Shown: positions 16,541-24,660 of the stretch, in pieces
Numbering within the stretch: the first letter of the stretch is position 1
Layout: each line of letters opens with the position of its first letter
Origin: Corallococcus sp. AS-1-6
Lineage (GTDB): Bacteria; Myxococcota; Myxococcia; Myxococcales; Myxococcaceae
DNA: 64,000 bases
NCBI RefSeq assembly: GCF_020037015.1
Contig: NZ_JAIQDE010000028.1
Span: forward strand, 62,001 to 126,000
Direction of reading: 5' to 3'
The notes under the pieces: model-generated
Seen by the model: the letters and a program-made list of their open reading frames with translations, nothing else
Databases searched by the model: none
What the model was told of the DNA's origin: nothing
Position numbers and translations under genes: made by a program

Positions 16541-18801
16541 GAGCGCTCGTCATCCTCCTGTTCACGCTGGGCGCGGCCACCCCCGCGCGCGCCGCCGAGG
16601 CCGCGCCCGTGCGCCGGCTGGCCCTGCTCGTGGGCGTCAACGACGGCGGCCCGGAGCGCGTGCGGCTGCGCTACGCGGAGACGGACGCGAAGGCCTTCTC
16701 CACGGTGCTGTCAGAGCTGGGCGGCGTGCTGCCCCAGGACCGCGTGCTCCTCACGGACGTGGACCGCGCGGGCGTGCTCGCCGGCTTCGACCGCGTGCGC
16801 CGCCTGGCGGAGGGCGTCCGCACCGCGGGGGCCCGCCGCGTGGAGGTGCTGCTGTACTACTCCGGCCACTCGGACGACGAGGGGCTGCTGCTCAAGGGCC
16901 AGCGCCTGGACTACGGCGAGCTGCGCCGCTCACTGGAGGGGCTGCCCGCGGACGTGCGCATCGCGGTGCTGGACTCGTGCGCGTCCGGCGCGTTCGCGCG
17001 CAAGAAGGGCGGCGTCTCGCGGCCCGCGTTCCTGGTGGACTCCGCCATCCAGGTGAAGGGCCACGCCATCCTCACCTCGTCCAGCGCGGACGAGGCGTCG
17101 CAGGAGTCGGACCGGCTGGGCGGCTCGTTCTTCACGCACCACCTGCTGTCCGGCCTGCGAGGCGCCGCGGACGTCACCCACGACGGCCGCGTCACCCTCA
17201 CGGAGGCCTACCAGTTCGCCTTCCACGAGACGCTCTCGCGCACCGAGCGCACGCAGGGCGGCGCGCAGCACCCCAACTACGACATCGAGCTCGCCGGCAC
17301 CGGCGACCTGGTGATGACCGACCTGCGCGCCACCACCGCGGGCCTGGTCCTCACCGAGCCGCTGGAGGGCCGCCTGTATGTTCGCGACGCGGTGGGCACG
17401 CTGGTGGTGGAGGTGCAGAAGCAGTCCGGCCGCGCCACCGAGCTGGGCCTGGCCCCCGGCGCCTACCGCGCCCGGCGCGAGTGGGACGGCGGCGTGTCCG
17501 AGGCGGCCTTCACGCTGAAGGAGGGCATGCGCACGCCGCTCGCGCCCGGCGACTTCCTGGGCGTGGGCCACGAGGCCACCGTGATGCGCGGCGGTGGCGG
17601 CGGCATGTCCTTGTCTCCGCAGGGGCGCGTCCAACTGCCGGTGAACCTGAGCCTGGTGCCGTCGATGAGCACCAACACGCTGCGGGCGGGCCGCGCGCCG
17701 GTGGAGAACCGCTTCGCGCTGGGCATCGTCAACGGCGGCGCGGCGCTGGGCGGCGGCCTGGCGCTGGGCCTGGCGGGCAACGTGTACGACGCGGAGGTGG
17801 CCGGCCTGGCGCTGGCGCTGGGCTTCAACACGTCCGGCGGCGACGTGGACGGCGGCCAGTTGTCGCTGGTCACCAACGTGGCGGGCGGCGCGGTGCGCGG
17901 TGCCCAGGCGTCGCTGGGGCTCAACGTGGCCAACGGGGACGTGGACGGTATCGGGCAGTGGGCCCTGGGCGCCAACGTGGCGCGCGGCGCGCTGGGCGGC
18001 GTGCAGGCGGCGCTGGGCGCCAACGTCACCACGGTGGACGCCACCGGGGTGCAGTTGTCACTGGGTGTCAATCACGCCAACGGCACCCTGAAGGGCGTGC
18101 AGTTCACGCTGGGCGCCAACTCCGTGACGACGGCCGCGCGGGGCATCCAGGGGGCGGTGCTGCTCAACCGCGCGCCGTCCCTCACCGGCATGCAGTTGGG
18201 GTTGATCAACGTGGGCGGCGACGTGTCCGGCATGCAGTTGGGGTTGATCAACGTCGCGGACACGGTGCACGGCATGCAGTTGGGGCTGGTCAACGTCTCC
18301 GACGAGGTGAGCGGCGTGCCGGTGGGCCTGGTCTCCTACGAGAAGAAGGGCCAACTGCACCTGGAGCTGTTCGGCAGCGACGTGCAGCTCACCAACCTGG
18401 CGCTGAAGTTCGGCGGCAGGCACTTCTACACGACGCTGCTCGCGGGCATCGGCCCGGACGACCGCTTCCAGCGCTTCAGCCTGGGGCTGGGCCTGGGCGG
18501 GCACATCCCGCTGGGCTCGCGCTTCTGGGTGGACGTGGACGTCGCGGCCAGCCAGGTGCTGTCCACGCGGGATCCGTTCTCCAGCGCGTCCAACACCCTG
18601 CTGTCCCAGGCGCGCGCCATGCTGGGCTTCCAGGTGATGCCCCGGCTGGCCGTGTTCGCCGGCCCCACCTACAACGTGGCCTTCGCCTGGGGCACGCCGG
18701 AGTTCGCGAAGCTGACCACGCTGCCGGTGCGCTCGCACACCCTGGGCACGGACACGCGCATGCAGCGCTGGCCCGGCTTCCAGGTGGGCGTGCGGCTCTG
18801 A
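16537..18801 (+). CDS. Exported caspase-fold (C14) protease fused to surface-repeat domain
   Basis: The protein has 754 residues. A signal peptide (cleavage near ARA-AEA, residue 20) leads into a caspase-like domain at about 25-265, with the catalytic histidine H111 (YYSGHSDDEG) and cysteine C148 (LDSCASGAF), both intact. A beta-rich linker (about 265-390) is followed by about 230 residues of short repeats of the form GxQxxLGxNxxxGxxx. These resemble the LA_2272-type surface repeats and probably form a beta-solenoid. The C-terminal 120 residues (HFYTTLLAGIGPDDRF to VGVRL) look like outer-membrane beta strands. An exported, envelope-bound caspase contrasts with the usual cytosolic ones. It is co-transcribed with the sigma/anti-sigma pair. 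The substrate is unknown. Confidence 0.85.
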   Translation: MRALVILLFTLGAATPARAAEAAPVRRLALLVGVNDGGPERVRLRYAETDAKAFSTVLSELGGVLPQDRVLLTDVDRAGVLAGFDRVRRLAEGVRTAGARRVEVLLYYSGHSDDEGLLLKGQRLDYGELRRSLEGLPADVRIAVLDSCASGAFARKKGGVSRPAFLVDSAIQVKGHAILTSSSADEASQESDRLGGSFFTHHLLSGLRGAADVTHDGRVTLTEAYQFAFHETLSRTERTQGGAQHPNYDIELAGTGDLVMTDLRATTAGLVLTEPLEGRLYVRDAVGTLVVEVQKQSGRATELGLAPGAYRARREWDGGVSEAAFTLKEGMRTPLAPGDFLGVGHEATVMRGGGGGMSLSPQGRVQLPVNLSLVPSMSTNTLRAGRAPVENRFALGIVNGGAALGGGLALGLAGNVYDAEVAGLALALGFNTSGGDVDGGQLSLVTNVAGGAVRGAQASLGLNVANGDVDGIGQWALGANVARGALGGVQAALGANVTTVDATGVQLSLGVNHANGTLKGVQFTLGANSVTTAARGIQGAVLLNRAPSLTGMQLGLINVGGDVSGMQLGLINVADTVHGMQLGLVNVSDEVSGVPVGLVSYEKKGQLHLELFGSDVQLTNLALKFGGRHFYTTLLAGIGPDDRFQRFSLGLGLGGHIPLGSRFWVDVDVAASQVLSTRDPFSSASNTLLSQARAMLGFQVMPRLAVFAGPTYNVAFAWGTPEFAKLTTLPVRSHTLGTDTRMQRWPGFQVGVRL
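18187..18312 (+). repeat. Three tandem 42-bp repeats inside the caspase-repeat gene
   Basis: Three consecutive 42-base units begin GGCATGCAGTTGGGG and encode GMQLGLINVGGDVS, GMQLGLINVADTVH and GMQLGLVNVSDEVS. The first 25 bases of units one and two are nearly identical, so they reflect recent duplication within the longer, more diverged repeat array (protein residues about 430-600). A degenerate fourth unit (GVPVGLVSYE) follows. Copy number here could change by slippage without breaking the frame. Confidence 0.85.
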
Positions 18802-18809
18802 GCTTCGCG

Positions 18810-18834
18810 CGGGACCGCGTGGGACGCGGTCCCG
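18810..18834. terminator. Bidirectional hairpin between converging genes
   Basis: A perfect stem (arms 18810-18820 and 18824-18834, GGGACCGCGT core, three-base loop) sits in the 43-base gap between the caspase gene and the converging lipoprotein gene. It has no T-run, so it would act as a symmetrical stem-loop terminator or RNA stabiliser for both transcripts. Confidence 0.6.
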
Positions 18835-18844
18835 GGGAGGCGCC

Positions 18845-19348
18845 TCAGCCGACGATGCGGGTGGCGCGCAGGACGATGGCGTCGCCCGCGGGGCCGGCCT
18901 TGAGCCGCTTGTCCAGGGAGCCCTCCACCTTGAGGCCGGGGCCGCCCTTGGAGGCGCGCTGCATGAGCTCCCCCAGCTTCGCGTCGTCCCCGCCGGTGAT
19001 GGCCGTCAGGTCGATTTCATGGATGGACTGGAGCTTCTTGTCCGGCGCGTCCGCGCTGAACAGGTCGTAGTGGTCGCAGGGCGGCGCGAAGCAGCGCTTC
19101 CCGTTGTCCTTGATGATGTAGACGGTGCTGGGGCTCATGGTGGCGTCTCCGGGTGAGGGGGAGGGGGCGGCCGTGCCGGGCTCGTTGGCGGCGCCCGAGG
19201 GTGCGTCCGCCCCGGTCCGCTTCAGCTCGGTGGGGGCCTCCGCGCCGGACACGTCGCCGGACGGCTGCGCGGTGGGGGAGGACGGCGTGCTGCACGCCAC
19301 CGGGCCGAGCACGAGCACGGCGGACAGGATCAGGGAGCGGGCGTTCAT
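18845..19348 (-). CDS. Small lipoprotein, DUF6748-like
   Basis: This is a 167-residue predicted lipoprotein with a signal peptide and lipobox (LGPVACS, lipidated Cys at residue 19). A Ser/Pro/Ala-rich linker of about 50 residues leads to a C-terminal domain with VYIIKDNGKRCFAPPCDHYDLF. The RC-x3-PC-x-HY arrangement resembles the paired-cysteine motif of DUF6748 proteins, which are common in myxobacteria and of unknown function; the cysteines may form a disulfide. It converges on the caspase gene and is not part of that operon. GGAG lies just before the start on the minus strand. No role can be assigned. Confidence 0.85.
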   Translation of the reverse strand: MNARSLILSAVLVLGPVACSTPSSPTAQPSGDVSGAEAPTELKRTGADAPSGAANEPGTAAPSPSPGDATMSPSTVYIIKDNGKRCFAPPCDHYDLFSADAPDKKLQSIHEIDLTAITGGDDAKLGELMQRASKGGPGLKVEGSLDKRLKAGPAGDAIVLRATRIVG

Positions 19349-19611
19349 GGCGACTCCAGAAGGAGGACGGGGTGCCCTCCTTCAACGCGGGAGGTGCACG
19401 GCCGGGTCCACTCTGCCCGGCCGCGCGCCCGCCTGCCAGGGCGACAGGGGCGATTTTCCTCCATGTCCTACATGGCCCCCCGGAGAGTCCGGAAGAGGGC
19501 GAAGCCGGCCGCGAAAGGGCAAGCAAGACGGTGGAAGGGCCCCCCCGTTCGTTGTACACCCGCGCCCCAAGAGATCGGCCTCCGGGGCCGTGACCTGTAA
19601 GGACGCCCACG

Positions 19612-20718
19612 ATGGAATTCCGCATCGCCGCCGACGAGCTGAAGAAGGCCCTCTACCGCGCCCAGGGCATCGTGGAGCGCAAGACGACGATGCCCATCCT
19701 CGCCAACGTGCTGCTCACGGCGAACAAGGGCAGCATCACGGTCACGGCCTTCGACCTGGACATCGGCATCGTGTCCGAGCACGCGGCGGACGTGTCCAAG
19801 CCGGGCGCCGTCACGCTGAGCGCGAAGTACGTCTTCGACATCGTCCAGAACCTCCCGGACGCGGAGGTCACGCTCAAGAAGCTGGCGAACAACTACGTCG
19901 ACATCTCCTCCGGCTCCGCGCACTTCAAGATCGTCGGCATGGCCGCCGAGGAGTACCCGAAGCTGCCCAAGGAGGAGAACGCTCCCCTGGTGCAGATCTC
20001 CGGCAACGTGCTGCTGGAGATGATCAAGAAGACCCAGTTCGCCATCTCCAGCGACGAGACGCGCTACATCCTCAACGGCGTCTTCTTCGAGCCGCAGCAG
20101 AGCGGCAAGGTCCGCATGGTGGCGACGGACGGCCACCGGCTGTCGCTCATCGAGCGCGAGATGTCCGGCGACTTCAAGCTCAAGAGCGGCGTCATCATCC
20201 CGCGCAAGGGCCTGATGGAGCTCAAGCGCCTGCTGGACGAGGCCCCGGACGCGGAGTGCCACCTGGGGTTCGCGGAGAACTCGGCGCTGTTCAAGAAGCC
20301 GGGCCTCACCATGGTGATGCGCCTCATCGACGGGCAGTTCCCCGAGTACCAGCGCGTCATCCCCAAGGAGGGCGAGAAGGTCGTCCTCGTGCCCAAGGTG
20401 CGCCTGCTGGAGGGCCTCAAGCGCATCGCGCTGCTGTCCGCGGACAAGAGCAACGCCATCCGCATCGGCCTGGAGAAGGGCAAGCTGCTCATCACCGCCA
20501 GCAACCCGGACCTGGGTGAAGCGCGCGACGCGCTGGACGTGGACTACAAGGGCAACGACATCACCATCGGCTTCAACGCCCGTTACCTCATGGACGTCCT
20601 GGGCGTGACGGAGACGGACGAGGTCAGCTTCGAGCTGGGTGACGAGCACAGCCCGGGCGTGCTGCACGGCCCCGGCGACCGCAGCTTCACGGCCGTGGTC
20701 ATGCCCATGCGCGTCTGA
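19612..20718 (+). CDS. dnaN: DNA polymerase III sliding clamp (beta subunit)
   Basis: This 368-residue clamp has the three-domain length of bacterial beta subunits. It opens with MEFRIAADELKKAL and has TTMPILANVLL, GHRLSLIER (end of domain 2) and the closing FTAVVMPMRV, matching the family's usual VVMPMR(V/L) C-terminus. It encircles DNA and tethers polymerase III. AAGGA precedes the ATG. The 263-base region upstream (19349-19611) has a palindrome CCATGT-CCT-ACATGG at 19461-19475 but no DnaA box that I could find. recF, usually next to dnaN, lies almost 4 kb downstream here, with four unrelated genes between. Confidence 0.97.
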   Translation: MEFRIAADELKKALYRAQGIVERKTTMPILANVLLTANKGSITVTAFDLDIGIVSEHAADVSKPGAVTLSAKYVFDIVQNLPDAEVTLKKLANNYVDISSGSAHFKIVGMAAEEYPKLPKEENAPLVQISGNVLLEMIKKTQFAISSDETRYILNGVFFEPQQSGKVRMVATDGHRLSLIEREMSGDFKLKSGVIIPRKGLMELKRLLDEAPDAECHLGFAENSALFKKPGLTMVMRLIDGQFPEYQRVIPKEGEKVVLVPKVRLLEGLKRIALLSADKSNAIRIGLEKGKLLITASNPDLGEARDALDVDYKGNDITIGFNARYLMDVLGVTETDEVSFELGDEHSPGVLHGPGDRSFTAVVMPMRV

Positions 20719-20830
20719 GCCGACGCGGTCGTCCAACTTCCCACGTCGGCGGGACGCCACCGTTCCAAGTCCGACGCTCCGCGCCGTGGGGAGGCCTGCG
20801 CCCGGCGTGGGGGGCCCTTATGATGAGGGC

Positions 20831-22048
20831 GTGGCCACCCGTCCAGACGACCTGAGAGCGCGGCTGGAGGACCGGGCGGACCTCCTGGAGGCCACGCGCC
20901 TGCGCTACCGCGCGCTCAAGGGGGTGCTGGAGTCCTTCTTCTGGAAGGACCGGCTCCGCAACCACTTCGAGCTCTTGCGCGAGGTGGCCGCCGACCAGCC
21001 GGAGGTGGACGCGACGCTGGCCGCGATGCGCCGCCGCGTGGAGGCGGAGGGCTGGCCGCGAGACGCCGCCCCCGTCCGGTTGATGCACGAGGTGGAGCGC
21101 CTGCGCGAGGCGGTGGAGCGCGCGGCGGAGCGGCGGCTGTCCGCCAGCGCCTCACCGGCTTCCGACGCGGAGGACGCAGGGCCCGCGACGCTGGGAGCGC
21201 GGCTGCTGCGCCTGGAGGCGGAGGTGCTGGACGCGGCGCCCTTCCTGGGCGGCCGGGTGTGGGCCCAGGCGGTGGAGCTGTTGCCGCGCAACCTGCCGGA
21301 GCTGCGCGCCGCGTGCGCCGCGGGCGAGGTGTTCGAGCGGGTGTTCAAGCGCCCGGTGACGGAAGGGGCGCCGGCCTTCTCCGACGACGAGGCGCGGGAG
21401 CTGGCCCGGGCGCTGCCCCTGGGCGCCGCCGCGCTGGTGGCGCTGTGGGAGCGGCTGGAGCGGTATGACAGCCGGGGGCGGGTGAAGGACTTCCTCCAGC
21501 GGCGCATGCGCCGGGCGCCGACGCGGGTGGCGCGAAGCGGGCCGGAGCTGTTGTTGCACGCGGCCTTCTGGCACGACGTGGCGCGGGTGCGGGTGCGCGC
21601 GGTGCTGGAGGCGGAGCTGGCGCCGGTGGTGCCGCGCGAGGCGGAGCTGCCCGCGCTGCTGTCCTGGAGGGCCGCGCTGTCGGAGGACCCGGCGCTGCGG
21701 CTGTCCGCGAGGAGCGTCTTCACGGAGGGGCGCGCGGGCCTGGTGGAGACGGCGGCGGCGCTGGCGGCCCTGTCTCGCGAGCGGCCCCGGGGCGCGTGGA
21801 GCGAAGAGGTGGCGTGGTCGCGGCTGGAGCAGGCCGCGCTGAGGGCGCGCGCGGAGGACGGGCCGGAGGCGGAGGCCCTGCGGGACGCCCTGCGCCTCTT
21901 CGTGATGCTGCGAGGCCAGGCGCGCACGCCCGCGCGGCTGTTCTCACCGGAGCACGCGAAGCCCGCCGGGGGAGACGTGGCGAAGAACAGGGACCTGGTG
22001 GCGCTGGTCCAGGCGGCGCGGCACGCGGCGCTGAAGCAGGGCGGCTGA
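20831..22048 (+). CDS. Unknown large helical protein
   Basis: This 405-residue protein is extremely rich in Ala, Arg, Leu and Glu, predicted to be almost wholly alpha-helical, and shows no signal peptide or membrane segment. I see no catalytic motif. The N-terminal stretch (about 5-110: LRARLEDRADLLEATRLRYRALKGVLESFFWKDRLRNHFELL) may form a coiled coil. GTG 20831 is selected because GAGG lies directly upstream; the longer in-frame ORF would extend into the dnaN gene. It follows dnaN after 112 bases and may share its transcript. It is probably a real gene because its third-position GC pattern follows this frame. Confidence 0.7.
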   Translation: MATRPDDLRARLEDRADLLEATRLRYRALKGVLESFFWKDRLRNHFELLREVAADQPEVDATLAAMRRRVEAEGWPRDAAPVRLMHEVERLREAVERAAERRLSASASPASDAEDAGPATLGARLLRLEAEVLDAAPFLGGRVWAQAVELLPRNLPELRAACAAGEVFERVFKRPVTEGAPAFSDDEARELARALPLGAAALVALWERLERYDSRGRVKDFLQRRMRRAPTRVARSGPELLLHAAFWHDVARVRVRAVLEAELAPVVPREAELPALLSWRAALSEDPALRLSARSVFTEGRAGLVETAAALAALSRERPRGAWSEEVAWSRLEQAALRARAEDGPEAEALRDALRLFVMLRGQARTPARLFSPEHAKPAGGDVAKNRDLVALVQAARHAALKQGG

Positions 22049-22129
22049 AGACAGACACCGGTTTGGGGACGGTGCGAGGCTTCTGTTAGGTTGGCAGGGC
22101 TGATTGCATTCCCGGCCGACATCCTGCCC

Positions 22130-22849
22130 ATGACCCAGCCTGTTCCTCCTCGGTCCGCGGACGCGGCGCCGCTCCCGTCCGACCGCGCCGGGCTCACCGA
22201 AGCGCCTCCAGCGACGAAGTGCACTGGCTGCGAGTGCGCCATCCAGAGCGTCTATTACGAACTGAACCAGCGCCCGCTGTGCCCCGCGTGCCGCGAGGAA
22301 CTCGGGGAGGCGATGAAGGGCGGCTCGAAGTCGTCGCGCTTCCTGACGGCGACGATGTCTGGCTTTGGCGCGGCCATCGTGGGGGCGCTCATCTACTGTG
22401 GGGTGGGGCTGACGGGCATCCGCATCGGCTTCAGCGCCATCCTGTCTGGGTGGTTGGTGGGGACGGCGGTGTTCATGGGCTCGGACTCGCGCGGCGGGCG
22501 AGGCTACCATGCGCTCGCGGTGGTGCTGACGTACCTGTCGGTGTCCGCGTCGCTGTCACCGGAGCTGTTCAAGGCGTTGAAGGAGCGGGAGGACTTCAAG
22601 GCCTTCCATGCGGCGTCGCACTCGCTGGGCTCCTCGCAGGTGGAGCCGCCGGATGTGGTGGCCCAGGCGTTCGTCGCGGCGGTGAAGACCGCGGGGTTGG
22701 CTCCGGTCATGCCGGTGGCCATGGGTGTTGATCAGCCGCTGTCGGCGCTCAGCTACGGCGTTGCCCTGTTCGTGGCGTGGTTCCGCAACCGGAAGGCGAA
22801 GCTGAACATCGCGGGGCCGTTCAAGCGGCTGGAGACGCCGGCCGAATGA
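22130..22849 (+). CDS. Membrane protein with N-terminal zinc ribbon
   Basis: The protein has 239 residues. A treble-clef/LIM-like zinc ribbon is seen at about residues 30-60 (CTGCECAIQSVYYELNQRP then CPAC: two CxxC pairs about 20 residues apart). It is followed by four predicted membrane helices at about 70-92, 97-120, 130-150 and 205-225. ATG 22130 is chosen over an upstream in-frame TTG. The stop is 13 bases before the lipoprotein-toxin gene, so it may be co-transcribed with the toxin-immunity pair and help its export or localisation, but similar proteins also occur alone. The function is unknown. Base composition begins to drop in GC from here to 24562. Confidence 0.8.
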   Translation: MTQPVPPRSADAAPLPSDRAGLTEAPPATKCTGCECAIQSVYYELNQRPLCPACREELGEAMKGGSKSSRFLTATMSGFGAAIVGALIYCGVGLTGIRIGFSAILSGWLVGTAVFMGSDSRGGRGYHALAVVLTYLSVSASLSPELFKALKEREDFKAFHAASHSLGSSQVEPPDVVAQAFVAAVKTAGLAPVMPVAMGVDQPLSALSYGVALFVAWFRNRKAKLNIAGPFKRLETPAE

Positions 22850-22862
22850 CGGCGGCACTGTG

Positions 22863-23657
22863 ATGAACGCGACGGTGAAGCTGTGTGCGGCCGTGGCGTT
22901 GCTCACGGCCTGCGCTGGTGGAAGCGCACGGCGCTCCTCGCACGGGGACCTGCGCTTCGTGGACACGGAGACAGCCGCGAGGCTGCGCTATGCGGCCGTG
23001 GTGGCGGAGCAGGGCGCCCCTGCCACCACGGCCTCCGTCCTGGTCCAGGCCGCCCCGGTCATCCTCGGCTTGATGCAACAGGACCACTCCGCGGATGAGT
23101 TGGAAGAACGGCTCGCGGAATGCGCCGTCCAGGCCGAGCGCCAGGGCAACGCGCGTTTCTTCCAGAACCGTCCGCCGACACAGAAGGAGTGCCGCGAGGT
23201 GGTGGGGCGCGACCGTTGCGGCAACCCCATCACGCGGGCCATGCAGCTCGGAAAGCAGAAGCACGTCCTGGTCCTCCAGTGCGCGGAGGAGGTGCTCAAG
23301 GAGCTATGGGCCGCGCCCTACAGCATCGAGCAGCGCTATCGCTACTATCCGAATGCCCGATTCGTGGAGACCATCAGCCGGGAGAAAGAAGCGCGGATGC
23401 TTGCCGAGGGCTGCACCGATGAACTCCGGGGCACCATCAAGCCGGACCTTGTGCTTCATGCGGACCGCAATCTGCTCGAGTCCGCGCTCACCTTGGACTT
23501 CAAGTTCCCCTGCCCTGAGGACAACCCACCTCGGTGGTCACCCTATGGGGATGGCAGTCCCTACAAGGGACAAACGCAAGGAGAGGTCTACGAGGATGCG
23601 CTGGGTGGGAGGGCCCTGCTCGTTTCTCCTCGCCGTGGAGTGGTGACCCGGCCATGA
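22863..23657 (+). CDS. SitA-like lipoprotein toxin with PD-(D/E)xK nuclease domain
   Basis: The protein has 264 residues with a signal peptide and lipobox LLTAC (lipidated Cys17). A linker region (about 20-95) precedes a C-terminal domain with FFQNRPPTQKECREVV, RCGNPITRAMQLGKQKHV, then KPDLVLH and LDFKFPCP, followed by QGEVYEDALGG. P194-D195, D212-x-K214 and E241 fit a PD-(D/E)xK endonuclease active site. Lipoproteins carrying C-terminal nuclease toxins with a downstream immunity gene are the SitA/SitI kin-discrimination system, delivered by outer-membrane exchange in Myxococcus. The next gene starts inside this stop (ATGA) and encodes a DUF3396 immunity-type protein. The nuclease assignment is from motifs and has not been tested. 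Confidence 0.78.
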   Translation: MNATVKLCAAVALLTACAGGSARRSSHGDLRFVDTETAARLRYAAVVAEQGAPATTASVLVQAAPVILGLMQQDHSADELEERLAECAVQAERQGNARFFQNRPPTQKECREVVGRDRCGNPITRAMQLGKQKHVLVLQCAEEVLKELWAAPYSIEQRYRYYPNARFVETISREKEARMLAEGCTDELRGTIKPDLVLHADRNLLESALTLDFKFPCPEDNPPRWSPYGDGSPYKGQTQGEVYEDALGGRALLVSPRRGVVTRP

Positions 23658-24562
23658 GCGCGAACCTCCCCACCCTTCGTCGCCATCACAGGGACGGCGC
23701 GCTAGCGGCCCGCGACGGTGTCTCGGTCTCGTTCTTCATGCCTCATGACCACAGCATCGTGGCGCAGGCATGCTGGCGGGCCTTGCAGGCCTACGTTCGA
23801 ACTCTCCCGCCTCAGTCGCTGAACTGGTACGGCGCGGACGATGGGGATGTCCTGGAGCTGGATGAAGACGGATGGGAAGTCATTCGCAAGCGGATGGTGG
23901 ATCAGCCCTCCCGCCTGGCCTGGCACGTCGAGTTGTTCGACCTTCCTGGAGGAACTGGCGGGTACCAGTTCGAGTATCACAGCAACCGGATCGTGCGCCC
24001 GCTCTGCATTGGGTCCAGCACCGCGATGTCTTTCTCGTTCCCGACCGAGTTCCTTCTGGAACAGGGCCCCCAGCGGATGCGTGCCCTGGTGTTGGAGTTG
24101 GCTCGGGAACTGCCCTTTCATTTCGGCTACGCGAGCTTCGCCCTTGTCCCGCCAGATGGCTCCTGGTCCGCTGGAAAGTGGCAGGTCCTGGATGAATACT
24201 TCGCGCGCTATCTAGGCTTGGACCTGTCCTCGACCGCCAGGATCGGTTCCGTCATCGGGCTCCACGCCCTGGGCGCGCACTGGCTCACCTTCCTGGGCCC
24301 GCCGCTGCTGGAGCGGATGGGAGGCACCGAAGCGCTGCGGCAGGCACTGCCGTTCCCGGAGGTCTCCCTCCTCCCCATGGAACAGGAGCGCCTGCTGGTC
24401 ACCCTGAGCGAATGGCCCCAGGCCATCGACATCGAGCAGGAACCCATTCCGCCCCAATACCGCGCACTGGCCTGCTTCCTGAAACCCTTCATGTACACGT
24501 CAGGAGAGGACGCCGGGATCGGGAACTACCTGGACCGCTGGCGGCGACGGCTCTGTCCGTGA
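23654..24562 (+). CDS. DUF3396-family immunity protein for the preceding toxin
   Basis: This 302-residue soluble protein belongs by pattern to the DUF3396 (type VI immunity) family: an N-terminal VSFFMPHD segment, a central QFEYHSNR and SMSFSFPTEFL-like strand, ELARELPFHFGYASFA, and a C-terminal GIGNYLDRWRRRL. Members neutralise polymorphic toxins and are frequent in myxobacteria. The ATG at 23654 overlaps the toxin stop by four bases; the longer in-frame ORF start lies within the toxin gene and is rejected. It should bind the cognate nuclease in the cytoplasm and protect the producer. GC content is visibly lower than in dnaN and recF on either side, consistent with a mobile or fast-evolving cassette. 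Confidence 0.82.
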   Translation: MSANLPTLRRHHRDGALAARDGVSVSFFMPHDHSIVAQACWRALQAYVRTLPPQSLNWYGADDGDVLELDEDGWEVIRKRMVDQPSRLAWHVELFDLPGGTGGYQFEYHSNRIVRPLCIGSSTAMSFSFPTEFLLEQGPQRMRALVLELARELPFHFGYASFALVPPDGSWSAGKWQVLDEYFARYLGLDLSSTARIGSVIGLHALGAHWLTFLGPPLLERMGGTEALRQALPFPEVSLLPMEQERLLVTLSEWPQAIDIEQEPIPPQYRALACFLKPFMYTSGEDAGIGNYLDRWRRRLCP

Positions 24563-24660
24563 CGCCCCCGCGCCCACCAGCCAGGCGTCAGCCGCTGAAT
24601 CCCGCGCCCCGCCGGCCGCCGCATCTGTAGTACGAAGGTCGGCCCCTTCACGGTGACGCT

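Noticed and set aside
19349-19611. A replication origin before dnaN
   Set aside because: No DnaA box or A/T-rich unwinding region was seen; the region has only one short palindrome, and dnaA is not next to it.
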